Below are positions 27,066-36,417 of a stretch of 64,000 nt of DNA, one piece after another. The notes under the pieces were generated by a model that saw nothing but the letters and a program-made list of their open reading frames with translations, was not told the DNA's origin and ran no database searches. The position numbers and the translations under genes are program-made. The stretch comes from Pseudomonas botevensis (lineage in GTDB: Bacteria > Pseudomonadota > Gammaproteobacteria > Pseudomonadales > Pseudomonadaceae). Numbering within the stretch: the first letter of the stretch is position 1; each line of letters begins with the position of its first letter. Where the stretch lies: contig NZ_JAHTKI010000022.1 in NCBI RefSeq assembly GCF_019145475.1, positions 1 to 64,000 on the forward strand, in the 5' to 3' direction.

Positions 27066-28685
27066 TCATGCCGCTGCGGCGTCCTGCGGTTCGAAACTGT
27101 CCGCCCGCGCCATCTGCCACATCCGCGAATAGAACTCGCCGTTCACTTCCCCGGTGAGCAATTCCCCCGGCTTGAGGAATACGTGCAACTGCGAGAACAG
27201 CTTGATCTCGGTCGCCGACATGCGTCGCACCAGATGCTTGGCCGACAGTTGCGACGGGTGATCGAGGCCGGCGGCGGCGAGCATTTCGGCCAGGGCCTTG
27301 AGGGTGTTGCGGTGGAAGTTGTAGACCCGCTGCGCCTTGTCCGGGACCACGAGGGCACGTTGGCGCAGGGCATCCTGGGTGGCGACACCGGTCGGGCATT
27401 TGTTGGTGTGGCAGCTCTGCGACTGGATGCAGCCGATGGCGAACATGAAGCCGCGTGCCGAGTTGGCCCAGTCGGCACCGATGGCCAGGACGCTGGCGAT
27501 GTCGAAGGCACTGACGATCTTGCCGCTGGCGCCGAGTTTGATCTTGTCCCTCAGGTTCAGGCCGACCAGGGTGTTGTGGACGAACAGCAGGCCTTCGCGC
27601 ATCGGCACGCCGATGTGGTCGGTGAACTCCACCGGTGCGGCGCCGGTGCCGCCTTCCTTGCCGTCGACGACGATGAAGTCCGGGAGAATGCCGGTTTCCA
27701 GCATGGCTTTGGCGATGCCCATGAACTCCCACGGATGGCCGAGACAGAACTTGAAGCCCACCGGTTTGCCGCCGGACAGTTCACGCAGTTGCTGGATGAA
27801 ATGCATCATTTCCAGCGGCGTGGAAAACGCGCTGTGGCGTGACGGCGAGATGCAGTCTTCGCCCATCATGATGCCGCGCGTGTCGGCGATTTCCTGGGTG
27901 ACCTTGTGCTTGGGCAGAATCCCGCCGTGGCCGGGTTTGGCGCCCTGGCTCATCTTGATTTCGATCATCCGCACCTGCGGGTTCTGCGCCTGGGTGGCGA
28001 AGCGCTCCGGGTCGAAGCGGCCGTCGCTGGTGCGGCAACCGAAGTAGCCGCTGCCCAGCTCCCAGGTCAGGTCGCCGCCGTTTTCGCGGTGGTAGGGGCT
28101 GATGCTGCCTTCGCCGGTGTCATGGGCGAAGTTGCCGAGTTTGGCGCCCTGGTTCAGCGCGCGGATCGCGTTGGCGCTGAGCGAGCCGAAGCTCATGGCC
28201 GAGATGTTGAACACCGAAGCCGAGTACGGCTGGGTGCATTGCGGGCCGCCGACGGTGACGCGGAAACTGCTCGGGTCGCTCAATGGCGCGGGGCGCATCG
28301 AATGGCCGATGAACTCGAAACCGGACTGATACACGTCGATCAGGGTGCCGAACGGTTTGTCGGCGGTTTCGTTCTTGGCCCGCGAGTACACCAGCGAACG
28401 CTGGGCGCGGGAGAAGGGCAGGGCGTCGCTGTCGGACTCCAGCAGGTACTGGCGGATTTCCGGGCGGATGCCTTCGACCAGATAACGGATGTTGCCCAGG
28501 ATCGGATAGTTGCGGCGTACCGCGTGCGGGCTCTGCATCAGGTCGAACAGACCGATCAGGCTCAATACCCCGGTCACGGCGGTGATCGGCCACAGCCAGT
28601 CATGTTCGAGGAAGGGCAGGCTGGCGAGGGTGAATATCACGCAGACGGCAAAGAAGGCGTAGCGGCTCAGGAGTGACAGGCTCAT
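27066..28685 (-). CDS. FMN-binding glutamate-synthase-family membrane protein
   Basis: This 539-residue protein has two N-terminal helices (residues about 5-50, YAFFAVCVIFTLASLPFL then WPITAVTGVLSLIGL). Behind them is a domain like the central FMN/glutamate-synthase barrel (SAMSFGSLSANAIRALNQGA, GEGSISPYH, EIKMSQGAKPGHGGILP, FIVVDGKEGGTGAAPVEF). It includes the cysteine pattern CIQSQSCHTNKCPTGV that in glutamate synthases binds the 3Fe-4S cluster. The glutaminase domain is absent, so it is not a full glutamate synthase; the true substrate of this widespread family is uncertain. Start at MSLSLLS, directly after the REP-containing spacer. It stands alone on its strand. Confidence 0.8.
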   Translation of the reverse strand: MSLSLLSRYAFFAVCVIFTLASLPFLEHDWLWPITAVTGVLSLIGLFDLMQSPHAVRRNYPILGNIRYLVEGIRPEIRQYLLESDSDALPFSRAQRSLVYSRAKNETADKPFGTLIDVYQSGFEFIGHSMRPAPLSDPSSFRVTVGGPQCTQPYSASVFNISAMSFGSLSANAIRALNQGAKLGNFAHDTGEGSISPYHRENGGDLTWELGSGYFGCRTSDGRFDPERFATQAQNPQVRMIEIKMSQGAKPGHGGILPKHKVTQEIADTRGIMMGEDCISPSRHSAFSTPLEMMHFIQQLRELSGGKPVGFKFCLGHPWEFMGIAKAMLETGILPDFIVVDGKEGGTGAAPVEFTDHIGVPMREGLLFVHNTLVGLNLRDKIKLGASGKIVSAFDIASVLAIGADWANSARGFMFAIGCIQSQSCHTNKCPTGVATQDALRQRALVVPDKAQRVYNFHRNTLKALAEMLAAAGLDHPSQLSAKHLVRRMSATEIKLFSQLHVFLKPGELLTGEVNGEFYSRMWQMARADSFEPQDAAAA

Positions 28686-28731
28686 ACGGTTTCCCTGGTT
28701 CGGACTCGGATTTTCTGCGCCGCAGATCCCT

Positions 28732-28820
28732 GTGTGGGTGTGGGTTTGCTCGCGAAAGCGCCAGTCCGGCCAACAGCATGTCGGATGTGACGGCCCCTTC
28801 GCGGGCAAGCCCGCTCCCAC
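28732..28820. repeat. REP pair (REPIN) between FMN-protein and LuxR genes
   Basis: A degenerate inverted REP (TGTGGGTGTGGGTTTGCTCG, from 28732) and a full REP (TCGCGGGCAAGCCCGCTCCC, from 28799) face each other about 40 bases apart. This is the usual REPIN doublet arrangement, lying in the 156-base spacer. Confidence 0.7.
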
Positions 28821-28841
28821 GGGAAAGCGGTCCAGCGTTGC

Positions 28842-29642
28842 TCAGGCGTTCTGTGCCTGGAGAAAGATCGAAAACAGCTCTGACTGGGATTTGATCCCCA
28901 GCTTGCTGTACATGTGTTTCTTATGGACTTTCACGGTTTCTACGGAGATTTCCAGCTTACGGGCGATTTCTTTACTGGAGCAACCGCTGAGCATCAAACG
29001 CCCGACATCCAGTTCCCGGGCGGTCAATTGCGCGCCCTTGAGCTGTTGCACCGATTCTTCCAGTTGCGCCCGCCAGTCGTTGTGTACCGGTGGCGGGGCG
29101 AGGGCGACGACTTCGTTGATTTCGTAGGGCAGGCGCTGGCGCAGCAAACCCAGCACCCACGGCTGGATCAGCGACAGCAGGGCAATCTGTTCGGCACTGA
29201 AACGCTGTTTGCTGCCCAGCGACAGGCACAACGTACGGTCGCCTTCGAGCTGGCAATTGAACTGGATTTCGTCGGCCACCACATTCAGACGAAAGTATCG
29301 CTGGTAATACTCGGTCAGCTCGAAGTGCTCCGGCGCCACTTCCGACAGTCGATACAACCCGGTGCGCGATTGCTCGCGGCAGGCGATGTAGAAGGGGTCG
29401 AGCAGGTACAGGCCGCGCAGGTAGTCCTGGAACAACTGGTCGGGGCTGCCGTCCTCGCCGGGGCATTCGGCGAACACTTGCGGGTGCCGGTCGGCGCTGA
29501 ACAGCAGGGCCACCCAGCTATCGAACGTTACGTATTGGTCGAGCAGACGCACCAGTTGCGCCCAGAAATTGGGCTTGTCGAGGGCATCGATCAACTGCCC
29601 GACGGCCCGGTGCCAGGTGATGTCGTCAAACGAAAGTGTCAT
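28842..29642 (-). CDS. LuxR-family transcriptional regulator
   Basis: This 266-residue regulator has a C-terminal LuxR helix-turn-helix: LTARELDVGRLMLSGCSSKE then EIARKLEISVETVKVHKKHM at about residues 205-250. The N-terminal 190 residues form a sensory domain without clear acyl-homoserine-lactone residues (YLLDPFYIACREQSRTGLY), like the solo LuxR regulators that answer to metabolites. It is divergent from the RamA-like amidase across 124 bases, so control of the amidase and PuuP-like permease is the likely role. A small dyad ACCC-N5-GGGT lies at 29649-29661, just before its own start. Confidence 0.82.
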   Translation of the reverse strand: MTLSFDDITWHRAVGQLIDALDKPNFWAQLVRLLDQYVTFDSWVALLFSADRHPQVFAECPGEDGSPDQLFQDYLRGLYLLDPFYIACREQSRTGLYRLSEVAPEHFELTEYYQRYFRLNVVADEIQFNCQLEGDRTLCLSLGSKQRFSAEQIALLSLIQPWVLGLLRQRLPYEINEVVALAPPPVHNDWRAQLEESVQQLKGAQLTARELDVGRLMLSGCSSKEIARKLEISVETVKVHKKHMYSKLGIKSQSELFSIFLQAQNA

Positions 29643-29766
29643 GGATCTACCCCTATCGGGTTACCCCGGCCGCGTGATTCCCTGGCCGGTCGCTGCTGCG
29701 CATACTGGCTCACAGACAGCCACCGGGCAATCTTTCAGCGTCCGGCGCTCATAACAAGGAATACCC

Positions 29767-30588
29767 ATGAAAGTCGAACTCGCCCAACTGGCGGGCCGTG
29801 ACAATGGCACGGTCTATAACCTGGAACGCGCCCTGGCGGCGATTGCTGCCTGCAGCGCTGACACGCAATTGGTCGTGTTCCCCGAAACTCACCTGATGGG
29901 CTTCCCAACGGCCGAGACCGTGGCTGAGGTTGCCGAGCCGCTGGACGGCCCGACTGTCAGCGCAGTGCAGGCCGCCGCCCGCGAACGCAACATCGCCGTG
30001 GTGATCGGCATGGCCGAAAACGACAACGGCCGCTTCTACAACACTACGCTGCTGATCACTCCCGAAGGCATCGCCCTGAAATACCGCAAGACCCACCTCT
30101 GGGCTTCGGATCGCGGTGTGTTCGAGGCGGGCGACCGTTATGCCACATGCCTGTGGAACGGTGTGCGGGTCGGCCTGCTGATCTGCTACGACATCGAATT
30201 CCCGGAAACCGCCCGCGCCCTCGCGCAATTGGGCGCCGAACTGTTGATCGTGACCAACGGCAACATGGACCCCTACGGCCCGACCCACCGCACCGCGATC
30301 ATGGCCCGCGCCCAGGAAAACCAGGCGTATGCGCTGATGGTCAATCGTGTGGAAGCCGGCGATGACGGCCTGATGTTTGCGGGTGGCAGTGCGCTGGTGG
30401 ATCCGCTGGGCACGCTGTTGTTCGAGGCCGGGCGGGAAGAGGGGCGGTTCAGTGTCGAGCTGGATTTCGGCCAGCTGGAGATCGCGCGCAAGGATTACCG
30501 TTATCTGGACGATCAGCGGTTGAAGTTGCCTGGGGAGATTGTGGAGCGGGACGGCGGTGTTCGGGAGCTGTTGATTCCCCACCGCTGA
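29767..30588 (+). CDS. Carbon-nitrogen hydrolase, RamA-like amidase
   Basis: This 273-residue cytoplasmic nitrilase-superfamily enzyme has a complete catalytic triad: Glu40 (VVFPETHLMG), Lys108 (KYRKTHLW) and Cys140 (GLLICYDIEFPE). Length and sequence (MKVELAQLAGRD at the start, TNGNMDPYGPTHRTAIMARA and AQENQAYALMVNRVEAGDD later) are very like the R-stereoselective amidase RamA described in Pseudomonas. It should hydrolyse a small carboxamide to acid and ammonia; the natural substrate is unknown. It is divergent from a LuxR regulator. A PuuP-like permease follows on the same strand after an inverted-repeat element. Confidence 0.83.
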   Translation: MKVELAQLAGRDNGTVYNLERALAAIAACSADTQLVVFPETHLMGFPTAETVAEVAEPLDGPTVSAVQAAARERNIAVVIGMAENDNGRFYNTTLLITPEGIALKYRKTHLWASDRGVFEAGDRYATCLWNGVRVGLLICYDIEFPETARALAQLGAELLIVTNGNMDPYGPTHRTAIMARAQENQAYALMVNRVEAGDDGLMFAGGSALVDPLGTLLFEAGREEGRFSVELDFGQLEIARKDYRYLDDQRLKLPGEIVERDGGVRELLIPHR

Positions 30589-30595
30589 ACGCCGA

Positions 30596-30752
30596 CCTCA
30601 CCCTGACCCTCTCCCGGAGGGAGAGGGAACTGACCGAGTTGTTCTTGCAAGCTGCATCGACTGAAACACCAGGTCGAACTCAGGGCTTGAAATGTACAAG
30701 GATCGGCTCCCTTTCCCCCTCTCCCTCATGGGGGAGAGGGCTGGGGTGAGGG
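30596..30752. repeat. Inverted-repeat (MITE/REPIN-like) element between amidase and permease
   Basis: About 157 bases are bounded by related 20-base inverted ends: CCTCACCCTGACCCTCTCCC at 30596-30615, and the reverse complement of CCTCACCCCAGCCCTCTCCC at 30733-30752. Each end also forms its own CTCTCCC/GGGAGAG hairpin. A similar hairpin occurs near 303-328. This looks like a non-autonomous dispersed element inserted between two functionally linked genes; it could attenuate the permease transcript. Confidence 0.6.
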
Positions 30753-30869
30753 GGAATGGATTTCATGTCGGACACTTGAGTCCGGCAACACCAGAACAAC
30801 AACGCAACACCCGAAATATTGCCGAACTCGGCTCTGCCATAAATCCAATAAAATTCGGAGTAGACGCTC

Positions 30870-32195
30870 ATGGCTGGTTTGCAACGCACTCTCTCGCTAG
30901 GGTCGGTGGTGCTGTTCGGCATCGCCTATATGACGCCGATCATCGTCCTCGGCACCTTTGGTATCCTCGCCCAATCCACTGCCGGCATGGTGCCCGCCGC
31001 GTATCTGGCGGCGCTGGTCGCGATGTTTTTCACCGCCCTGAGCTACGGGCACATGGCCGCCGCGTTCCCCGTGGCCGGGTCGGCCTACAGCTACGTGCGC
31101 AAGGCCATCAGCCCGAAACTCGGCTTCATCGCCGGTTGGGCGGTGTTGCTCGATTATCTGTTCCTGCCGATGGCGATCTGGCTGATCGGCGCGGCGTATC
31201 TGGCGTCGGCATTCCCTGCCGTGCCGCAATGGATCTGGGTGCTGGCGTTCATCGGCATCACCAGCGCGATCAATATTGTCGGCCTGAAACTGGCGAACGG
31301 CATCAACGCCTTGCTGATGCTGGTGCAATTCCTCGTGCTGGTTGCCTTCGTGGCGCTGTGCGTCCACTACGTCGGGGGTGACGCCAGTCAGCCGCTGTGG
31401 TCGATCAAGCCGTTCTTCAACGGCGACATGCAGATGCCGCTGATCATGAGCGGCGCGGCGATCGCCTGTTACTCGTTCCTCGGATTCGATGCGGTCAGCA
31501 CCCTTACCGAAGAAACCCGTGACCCGCGTCGCACCATCCCTCGGGCGATCATGCTGATCACCCTGATCGGCGGGCTGATTTTCGTCGTCGTGGCGTACTT
31601 CGTGCAGACTGCTCACCCGTCGTTCCAGTTCGACAGCGTCGACTCGGCGGCCTATGAAATCGCCCGCAACATCGGCGGCGACCTGTTCGTCTCGATCTTC
31701 CTTATCGGTCTGATCGTCGGCCAGTTCGCCTCGGGTCTGTCCGCCCAGGCCAGCGGTTCGCGGCTGCTGTTCGCCATGGGCCGTGACGGCGTGTTGCCGA
31801 AATCGTTCTTCGGCACCCTGCACGCGCGTTTCGGCACGCCGATCAACAGCATCCTGCTGTGCGCGGTCGTCGCGTTGCTGGCGCTGAAACTCGACGTGAC
31901 CACCTCGACCTCGTTCATCAACTTCGGTGCGTTCCTGGCATTCAGCCTGGTCAACCTGTCGGTGATCTTCCACTACTGGATCGGTGGCGACAAAAGAGGC
32001 CCGCGCGAACTGATGCTGTTCCTGATCTTCCCGTTCATCGGTCTGGTGGCGGATCTGTGGCTGATGGTCAGCCTCGATCACCTGGCGGTGTACCTGGGCC
32101 TGAGCTGGCTGGCGGTTGGCGTGGTCTACCTTGCAGTGTTGACCGGCGGCTTCCGTCGCCAGCCGCCGGAGATGGATTTCCAGGAGGCGGCGTAA
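30870..32195 (+). CDS. APC-family permease, PuuP-like
   Basis: This 441-residue inner-membrane permease with about twelve helices resembles the putrescine importer PuuP: LSLGSVVLFGIAYMTPIIVLGTFGI, VAGSAYSYVRKAISPKLGFIAGW, VLLDYLFLPMAIW, GAAIACYSFLGFDAVSTLTEET and ASGLSAQASGSRLLFAMGRDGVLP. In this family the substrate is usually a polyamine or an amino acid. Its position 282 bases after the amidase suggests uptake of the amide substrate or its relatives, under the divergent LuxR regulator. Seven bases separate its stop from the convergent signalling gene. Confidence 0.82.
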   Translation: MAGLQRTLSLGSVVLFGIAYMTPIIVLGTFGILAQSTAGMVPAAYLAALVAMFFTALSYGHMAAAFPVAGSAYSYVRKAISPKLGFIAGWAVLLDYLFLPMAIWLIGAAYLASAFPAVPQWIWVLAFIGITSAINIVGLKLANGINALLMLVQFLVLVAFVALCVHYVGGDASQPLWSIKPFFNGDMQMPLIMSGAAIACYSFLGFDAVSTLTEETRDPRRTIPRAIMLITLIGGLIFVVVAYFVQTAHPSFQFDSVDSAAYEIARNIGGDLFVSIFLIGLIVGQFASGLSAQASGSRLLFAMGRDGVLPKSFFGTLHARFGTPINSILLCAVVALLALKLDVTTSTSFINFGAFLAFSLVNLSVIFHYWIGGDKRGPRELMLFLIFPFIGLVADLWLMVSLDHLAVYLGLSWLAVGVVYLAVLTGGFRRQPPEMDFQEAA

Positions 32196-32202
32196 GCGAG
32201 CC

Positions 32203-33606
32203 TCAGGCGGCCGGTCGGGTCTGGCGCAGCGGCAGTTCCACCCGGAACGTTGTGCCGACCCCGAGTTCGCTGTTGACGGTGATTTCCCCGCCGTGTTTTT
32301 TCACGATGCCATAGGACAGGGACAGGCCCAGCCCTGTCCCCTGGCCGACCGGTTTGGTGGTGAAGAACGGGTCGAAGATTTTCTGCAGGGTTTGCGGCGC
32401 AATGCCCGAGCCATTGTCGGCGACTTCGATCCACGCGGTTTCACCCTGTTGCCCGGTGCGCAGGGTGATGGTGCCGCGCTCGGAACCCATGGCCTGCGCC
32501 GCATTGACCACCAGGTTCATGACCACCTGGTTGATTTGCGACGGCAGGCATTCGACTTCCGGCAGCGCCTGATAATCCTTGATCACATCGGCCTTGTATT
32601 TGAGTTCGCTGGCGACGATGTTCAGAGTCGAATCGATGCCCTGCTGCAAGTCGGCCCACTGCCATTCCAGCTGGCTGTCGACCCGGGAGAAATCCTTCAG
32701 GTCCTTGACGATCTGTCCGACCCGGCCGATGCCGTCCTTGGATTCCCTGATCAGCGACGGAATGTCATCGAGCAGAAAATCCAGTTCGTTTTTCTCGCGT
32801 AATTGCTGTAACTGCGCGGCGGACTCAGCCCCCAGCGTCTGACTCGCCACCTGATAGGCATCGAGTATCTCCAGCAACTGCTGGAAGTAGCTGTCCAGCG
32901 CCCCGAGGTTGGAGGCGACGAAGCCGATCGGATTGTTGATTTCATGGGCGACGCCGGCCGCCAGTTGCCCCAGCGACGCGAGCTTTTCCGATTGCACCAA
33001 CTGGCCCTCGAGCTGTTTGCGCTCGTCGATTTCCCGCTGCAATGCTTCGCTGGCCTGCTTGAACTGCGTGGTGCGCTGATCCACCTGATGTTCCAGCTCA
33101 TGCATTTGCATCGAGGCGCGTTCGGTCATGTCCCATTTGGTCAGCAGGGTATTGGCCATCTGCTGGACTTCGATGTTGTCGAAAGGCTTTTTCAGGATCA
33201 GCAAGCGGTCGTGGGCGTGCAGGCGCTCCAGCAGTTCATCCCAGGAATAGTCGGAATACGCGGTGCAGACCACCACCTGCAATTTGGGATCTTTCTGCCA
33301 CAAGTGCTCGATGGTTTTGGCCCCGTCCCAACCGTCGGGCATGCGCATGTCGACGAACGCCAGGGCGAACGGCCGTTGTGCGTCCATGGCCGCGATCAGC
33401 CTGGCCAATCCTTCCTCGCCGCCATAGGCCGATTCCATCTCGAGCTTCTGTTGCACGGGTTTGGCGGTTTCGCCGAACAGCGCGGCTTCCATTGCATCCA
33501 GCTCGACCGATTGGGCCTGGGCCGGGACGAGAATCTTGCGAAAGTCATCGTGAATCGACGGCATGTCGTCGATCACCAGAACCCGGCGGTTGGATGCTTC
33601 GCTCAT
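32203..33606 (-). CDS. Receiver-histidine kinase hybrid (response regulator with C-terminal kinase)
   Basis: This 467-residue cytoplasmic protein has an N-terminal receiver (RRVLVIDDMPSIHDDFRKIL, phosphoacceptor in AFVDMRMPDGWDG, KKPF lysine) and a coiled linker (TKWDMTERASMQMHELEHQV). The HisKA domain has H-box QLAAGVAHEINNPIGFV, and the HATPase carries DNGSGIAP, PFFTTKPVGQGTGLGLSLS. A receiver feeding a kinase is an intermediate relay. Its start overlaps the stop of the membrane kinase upstream by four bases (ATGA). The receiver and linker are paralogous to those of the two GGDEF-EAL proteins of the same operon. Confidence 0.88.
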   Translation of the reverse strand: MSEASNRRVLVIDDMPSIHDDFRKILVPAQAQSVELDAMEAALFGETAKPVQQKLEMESAYGGEEGLARLIAAMDAQRPFALAFVDMRMPDGWDGAKTIEHLWQKDPKLQVVVCTAYSDYSWDELLERLHAHDRLLILKKPFDNIEVQQMANTLLTKWDMTERASMQMHELEHQVDQRTTQFKQASEALQREIDERKQLEGQLVQSEKLASLGQLAAGVAHEINNPIGFVASNLGALDSYFQQLLEILDAYQVASQTLGAESAAQLQQLREKNELDFLLDDIPSLIRESKDGIGRVGQIVKDLKDFSRVDSQLEWQWADLQQGIDSTLNIVASELKYKADVIKDYQALPEVECLPSQINQVVMNLVVNAAQAMGSERGTITLRTGQQGETAWIEVADNGSGIAPQTLQKIFDPFFTTKPVGQGTGLGLSLSYGIVKKHGGEITVNSELGVGTTFRVELPLRQTRPAA

Positions 33607-35417
33607 GCGTCCTCCGTTACCTTGATCAGCGGAATTTGCAGGGTAAACAACGCGCCAAGGCCCGGCCCGTCACTGTGGGCGGTGAGGTGGCCGTTCATCT
33701 CGATGGCCGCCAGGGCACAGCTGTGCAGGCCAAAACCGTGGCCTTCCTTGCGGGTGGTGAAGCCGTGGGCAAAGATCCGCGTCATGTTTTCCGGGGCAAT
33801 CCCCTCGCCATCGTCCTTCACGCTGATTTCCAGGAAGTTGTCATCGACAACCCTGGCGCCGAGGGTGATGGTGCGCGGGCGATTGTTGAGATCGGACATC
33901 GCGTATTTGGCGTTGCTGATCAGGTTGATCAGGATCAGCAGCAAGCGGTGCTTGTCGCCCATCACCTGGGGCACGTCGCCGTATTCCTTGACCACCGTGA
34001 CGTGGTGCCGGGTCAGCGCGCCGGCGTTCATGCGCAGGGCGTCTTCGAGCATCTGGCTGATGTACAACGGTTCGGCCAGGCTGTTGGCTCCGGCGTAGGA
34101 TTGCTGGGTGGCGACGATGTCCTTGATGTGATCGACGCTTTTGTTCATCTGGTTCAGTTCGTCGACCATTTCCTGCTGTTCTGCGGCGATGGCGCCGACC
34201 AGTTGATTGAGGTAGCCGGGCAGCAGCTTGCCCTTGTCGTCCTGGGTCAGGAAATGGCCGAGGTCATCCGGGTGCTCGTTGATCATCTGCATGGCCTTGC
34301 CCAGGCCTTGGGTTTTGCTGGCGCGCAATTTGCGCGCGATCAGGTCGGAGGAAATGTTCACGCTGTTGAGTACGTTGCCGACGTTGTGCAGCACGTTGGT
34401 CGCGATCTCGGCCATCCCGGCCTGACGGGCGGAGTCGAGCAGTTCGCTCTGGGCATTCTTGAGTTCCTGGGTACGTTCCTCGACCCGCTGTTCCAGCACC
34501 TCATTGGCGGTTTGCAACGCGCTGTTGATCCGGTTGATCTCGGCGAAACTGCGGATCAGGCTGATGGCCAGCCAGAGCAGCGACAGCATCAGCAGGACGG
34601 AAAACACCAGCAGGTAAAAGTGGTACTGGCGATTGACCTTCTCGGCTTGCTGCTGATCCAGGTCGAGCAGGTTGGTGATGTTGTCCAATCGTTCGGCCGA
34701 GGGGATCGCTTCGATCTGTTCGAGCAATTCGTTGACGATCGGCTGCTCGCGCAGGATCAGGCCGATGTGATTGCTGACGATCTTGATCGGGGTTTGAAAG
34801 TCAGCCGGCAGACGCTGCGCGTTGACCGCCAGTTTGCTCAGCCCGACTTCGATGTCGGCGGCCTTGTCGGCCGAGGTGACCTGAGCGAACTCCAGGGCAC
34901 TGAGCAACAGGTCATAGGTGTCGGTGGCGATGTTCTGCATCTGCAGTTTGTCGAGGTCGGACAGACTCGCCAGTTGCACCTGAATGTCGTCTTCGGCGGT
35001 CGGCAGGAAGGCCAGGGAGTTGCGCAGCAACGCGTTGTGCGATTTGAAGCGCTCCACCAGCCGGGTCTTTTCCTCCATCGCCTTAAGGAAGCCTCCGTGG
35101 GCGTCCTCCCATTTGCCGGGATCGTTGCGCCCGTGGTCTGCCTCCATGCTGTCGAAGCGCTGCCACAATCGGTTCATCTCGTTCATCGGCGAGACGAGTG
35201 GATCGTAGTTGTGGGAAATCGCCACCCGCGCCTTGAGGATTTCGTTTTCCCACAAGGAGTCCTGCTGCTTGATCTGGCGAATCAGGTCCCGGGATTCGGT
35301 ATAGGTCGTGGTCTGTTCGGAGTTCGACTTGAGGTACAGAAAGACCAGAATCGAGGCCAGCACCACGGCAATCAGGCCCACCAGCAACAGGCTGGCGCGG
35401 CGCGAAACATTCATCAT
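33603..35417 (-). CDS. Membrane sensor histidine kinase with helical periplasmic domain
   Basis: This 604-residue kinase has an N-terminal helix (ASLLLVGLIAVVLASILVFLYL) and a second helix near residues 262-290 (YLLVFSVLLMLSLLWLAISL). They enclose about 235 residues of mainly helical periplasmic sensor, of the sort seen in DAHL-type sensors. After a coiled coil, the H-box is EIATNVLHNVGNVLNSVNIS, an HNVGNVLNS type unlike the usual HEIRNP, and the ATPase has DDGEGIAP and GFTTRKEGHGFGLHSCALA. It overlaps by ATGA both the cytochrome gene upstream and the receiver-kinase gene downstream, which suggests the periplasmic cytochrome and this sensor work together. Confidence 0.87.
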   Translation of the reverse strand: MMNVSRRASLLLVGLIAVVLASILVFLYLKSNSEQTTTYTESRDLIRQIKQQDSLWENEILKARVAISHNYDPLVSPMNEMNRLWQRFDSMEADHGRNDPGKWEDAHGGFLKAMEEKTRLVERFKSHNALLRNSLAFLPTAEDDIQVQLASLSDLDKLQMQNIATDTYDLLLSALEFAQVTSADKAADIEVGLSKLAVNAQRLPADFQTPIKIVSNHIGLILREQPIVNELLEQIEAIPSAERLDNITNLLDLDQQQAEKVNRQYHFYLLVFSVLLMLSLLWLAISLIRSFAEINRINSALQTANEVLEQRVEERTQELKNAQSELLDSARQAGMAEIATNVLHNVGNVLNSVNISSDLIARKLRASKTQGLGKAMQMINEHPDDLGHFLTQDDKGKLLPGYLNQLVGAIAAEQQEMVDELNQMNKSVDHIKDIVATQQSYAGANSLAEPLYISQMLEDALRMNAGALTRHHVTVVKEYGDVPQVMGDKHRLLLILINLISNAKYAMSDLNNRPRTITLGARVVDDNFLEISVKDDGEGIAPENMTRIFAHGFTTRKEGHGFGLHSCALAAIEMNGHLTAHSDGPGLGALFTLQIPLIKVTEDA

Positions 35418-36373
35418 GGCGTGTCCTCCCAGTGACCGCTCAGGGTCTTGAGAAACTGGATGATCAGGGCTTTGTCTTCGTCGCTGGGCATGCGCCCCAA
35501 TTGATACTTGAACATCACGTCCACGGCGCGCTCCAGCGTCGGCGCCGAACCGTCGTGGAAGTACGGCGCGGTCAGGGCCACGTTGCGCAGACTCGGCACC
35601 TTGAACACGGCACGATCGGCTTCGTCGCCGGTGACGTTGAAGCGGCCCTGGTCGGCCTCGGTCGGGTTGCCGCGATCAGCGATGTAGTCGCCGAAGACCC
35701 CGAATTTCTGAAACATGTTGCCGCCGATGTTGACCCCTTGATGACAGGCGATGCAGCCGTAGTCCTTGAAGCGCTGGTAACCGTACTTTTCATCGAGGGT
35801 CAGGATCTCCGTGTTGCCTTTGAGGTACTGATCGAATCGCGAATCGGGCGTCGCCAGTGTGCGTTCGTAGCTGGCCAGGGCGTTCTGGATATTGGCTTTG
35901 GTCACGGCGTCCGGATAGGCGGCGCCGAAGCCCTGGCGATACCCCGGATCGTCGCTCAGCCGTTGCACCACGGTGTCCCAGCTACTGCCCATTTCGTGGG
36001 GGCTGGTGATGACTTTGTCACTTTGCTCTTCAAGGGTTTCGACGCGGCCGTCCCAGAACTGACGAAAATTGAGGCGGGCGTTGAACACGCTCGGGGTGTT
36101 GACCGGCAGCGGTTGCCCATCGAAACCCTGGGAGAAGGCGCGAGTGTCGGCGCCGCCCTTGTCCAGTTGATGGCAACTGGCGCAGGACAGCGTGTTGTTG
36201 GTCGATAACCGTGGATCATTGAACAACTGGCGCCCCAGTTTCACCCGCGCCGAATCCTGCTTCGGCACGTCGGGCAAGGGTTTGAGAGGTTCGTCCAGCG
36301 GCGCGGCAGCGGCGTCTGCCGCCAATCCGCAGAGCAGCAATGTCAGGGCGTAACGGGCAGCTTTCATCGGCAA
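35414..36373 (-). CDS. Periplasmic diheme cytochrome c peroxidase-like protein
   Basis: This 319-residue exported protein has a signal peptide ending DAAAA-PLDEP. Two CXXCH haem sites (CASCH near residue 63, CIACH near 205) and the family segments RVKLGRQLFNDPRLS, NTPSVFNARLNFRQFWDGRVETL and KVPSLRNVALTAPYFHDGSAPTLE place it in the CcpA/MauG superfamily. Typical members reduce hydrogen peroxide using cytochrome c electrons; some oxidise proteins instead. It lies inside a signalling operon, its stop overlapping the start of the membrane kinase, while its start is 44 bases from the GGDEF-EAL stop. That placement suggests a sensing or signal-generating role. Confidence 0.87.
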   Translation of the reverse strand: MPMKAARYALTLLLCGLAADAAAAPLDEPLKPLPDVPKQDSARVKLGRQLFNDPRLSTNNTLSCASCHQLDKGGADTRAFSQGFDGQPLPVNTPSVFNARLNFRQFWDGRVETLEEQSDKVITSPHEMGSSWDTVVQRLSDDPGYRQGFGAAYPDAVTKANIQNALASYERTLATPDSRFDQYLKGNTEILTLDEKYGYQRFKDYGCIACHQGVNIGGNMFQKFGVFGDYIADRGNPTEADQGRFNVTGDEADRAVFKVPSLRNVALTAPYFHDGSAPTLERAVDVMFKYQLGRMPSDEDKALIIQFLKTLSGHWEDTP

Positions 36374-36417
36374 TCGCCTCCCTGGCTCCAGGCCGGGTTA
36401 TTGTTTTTGCGGGTTCT

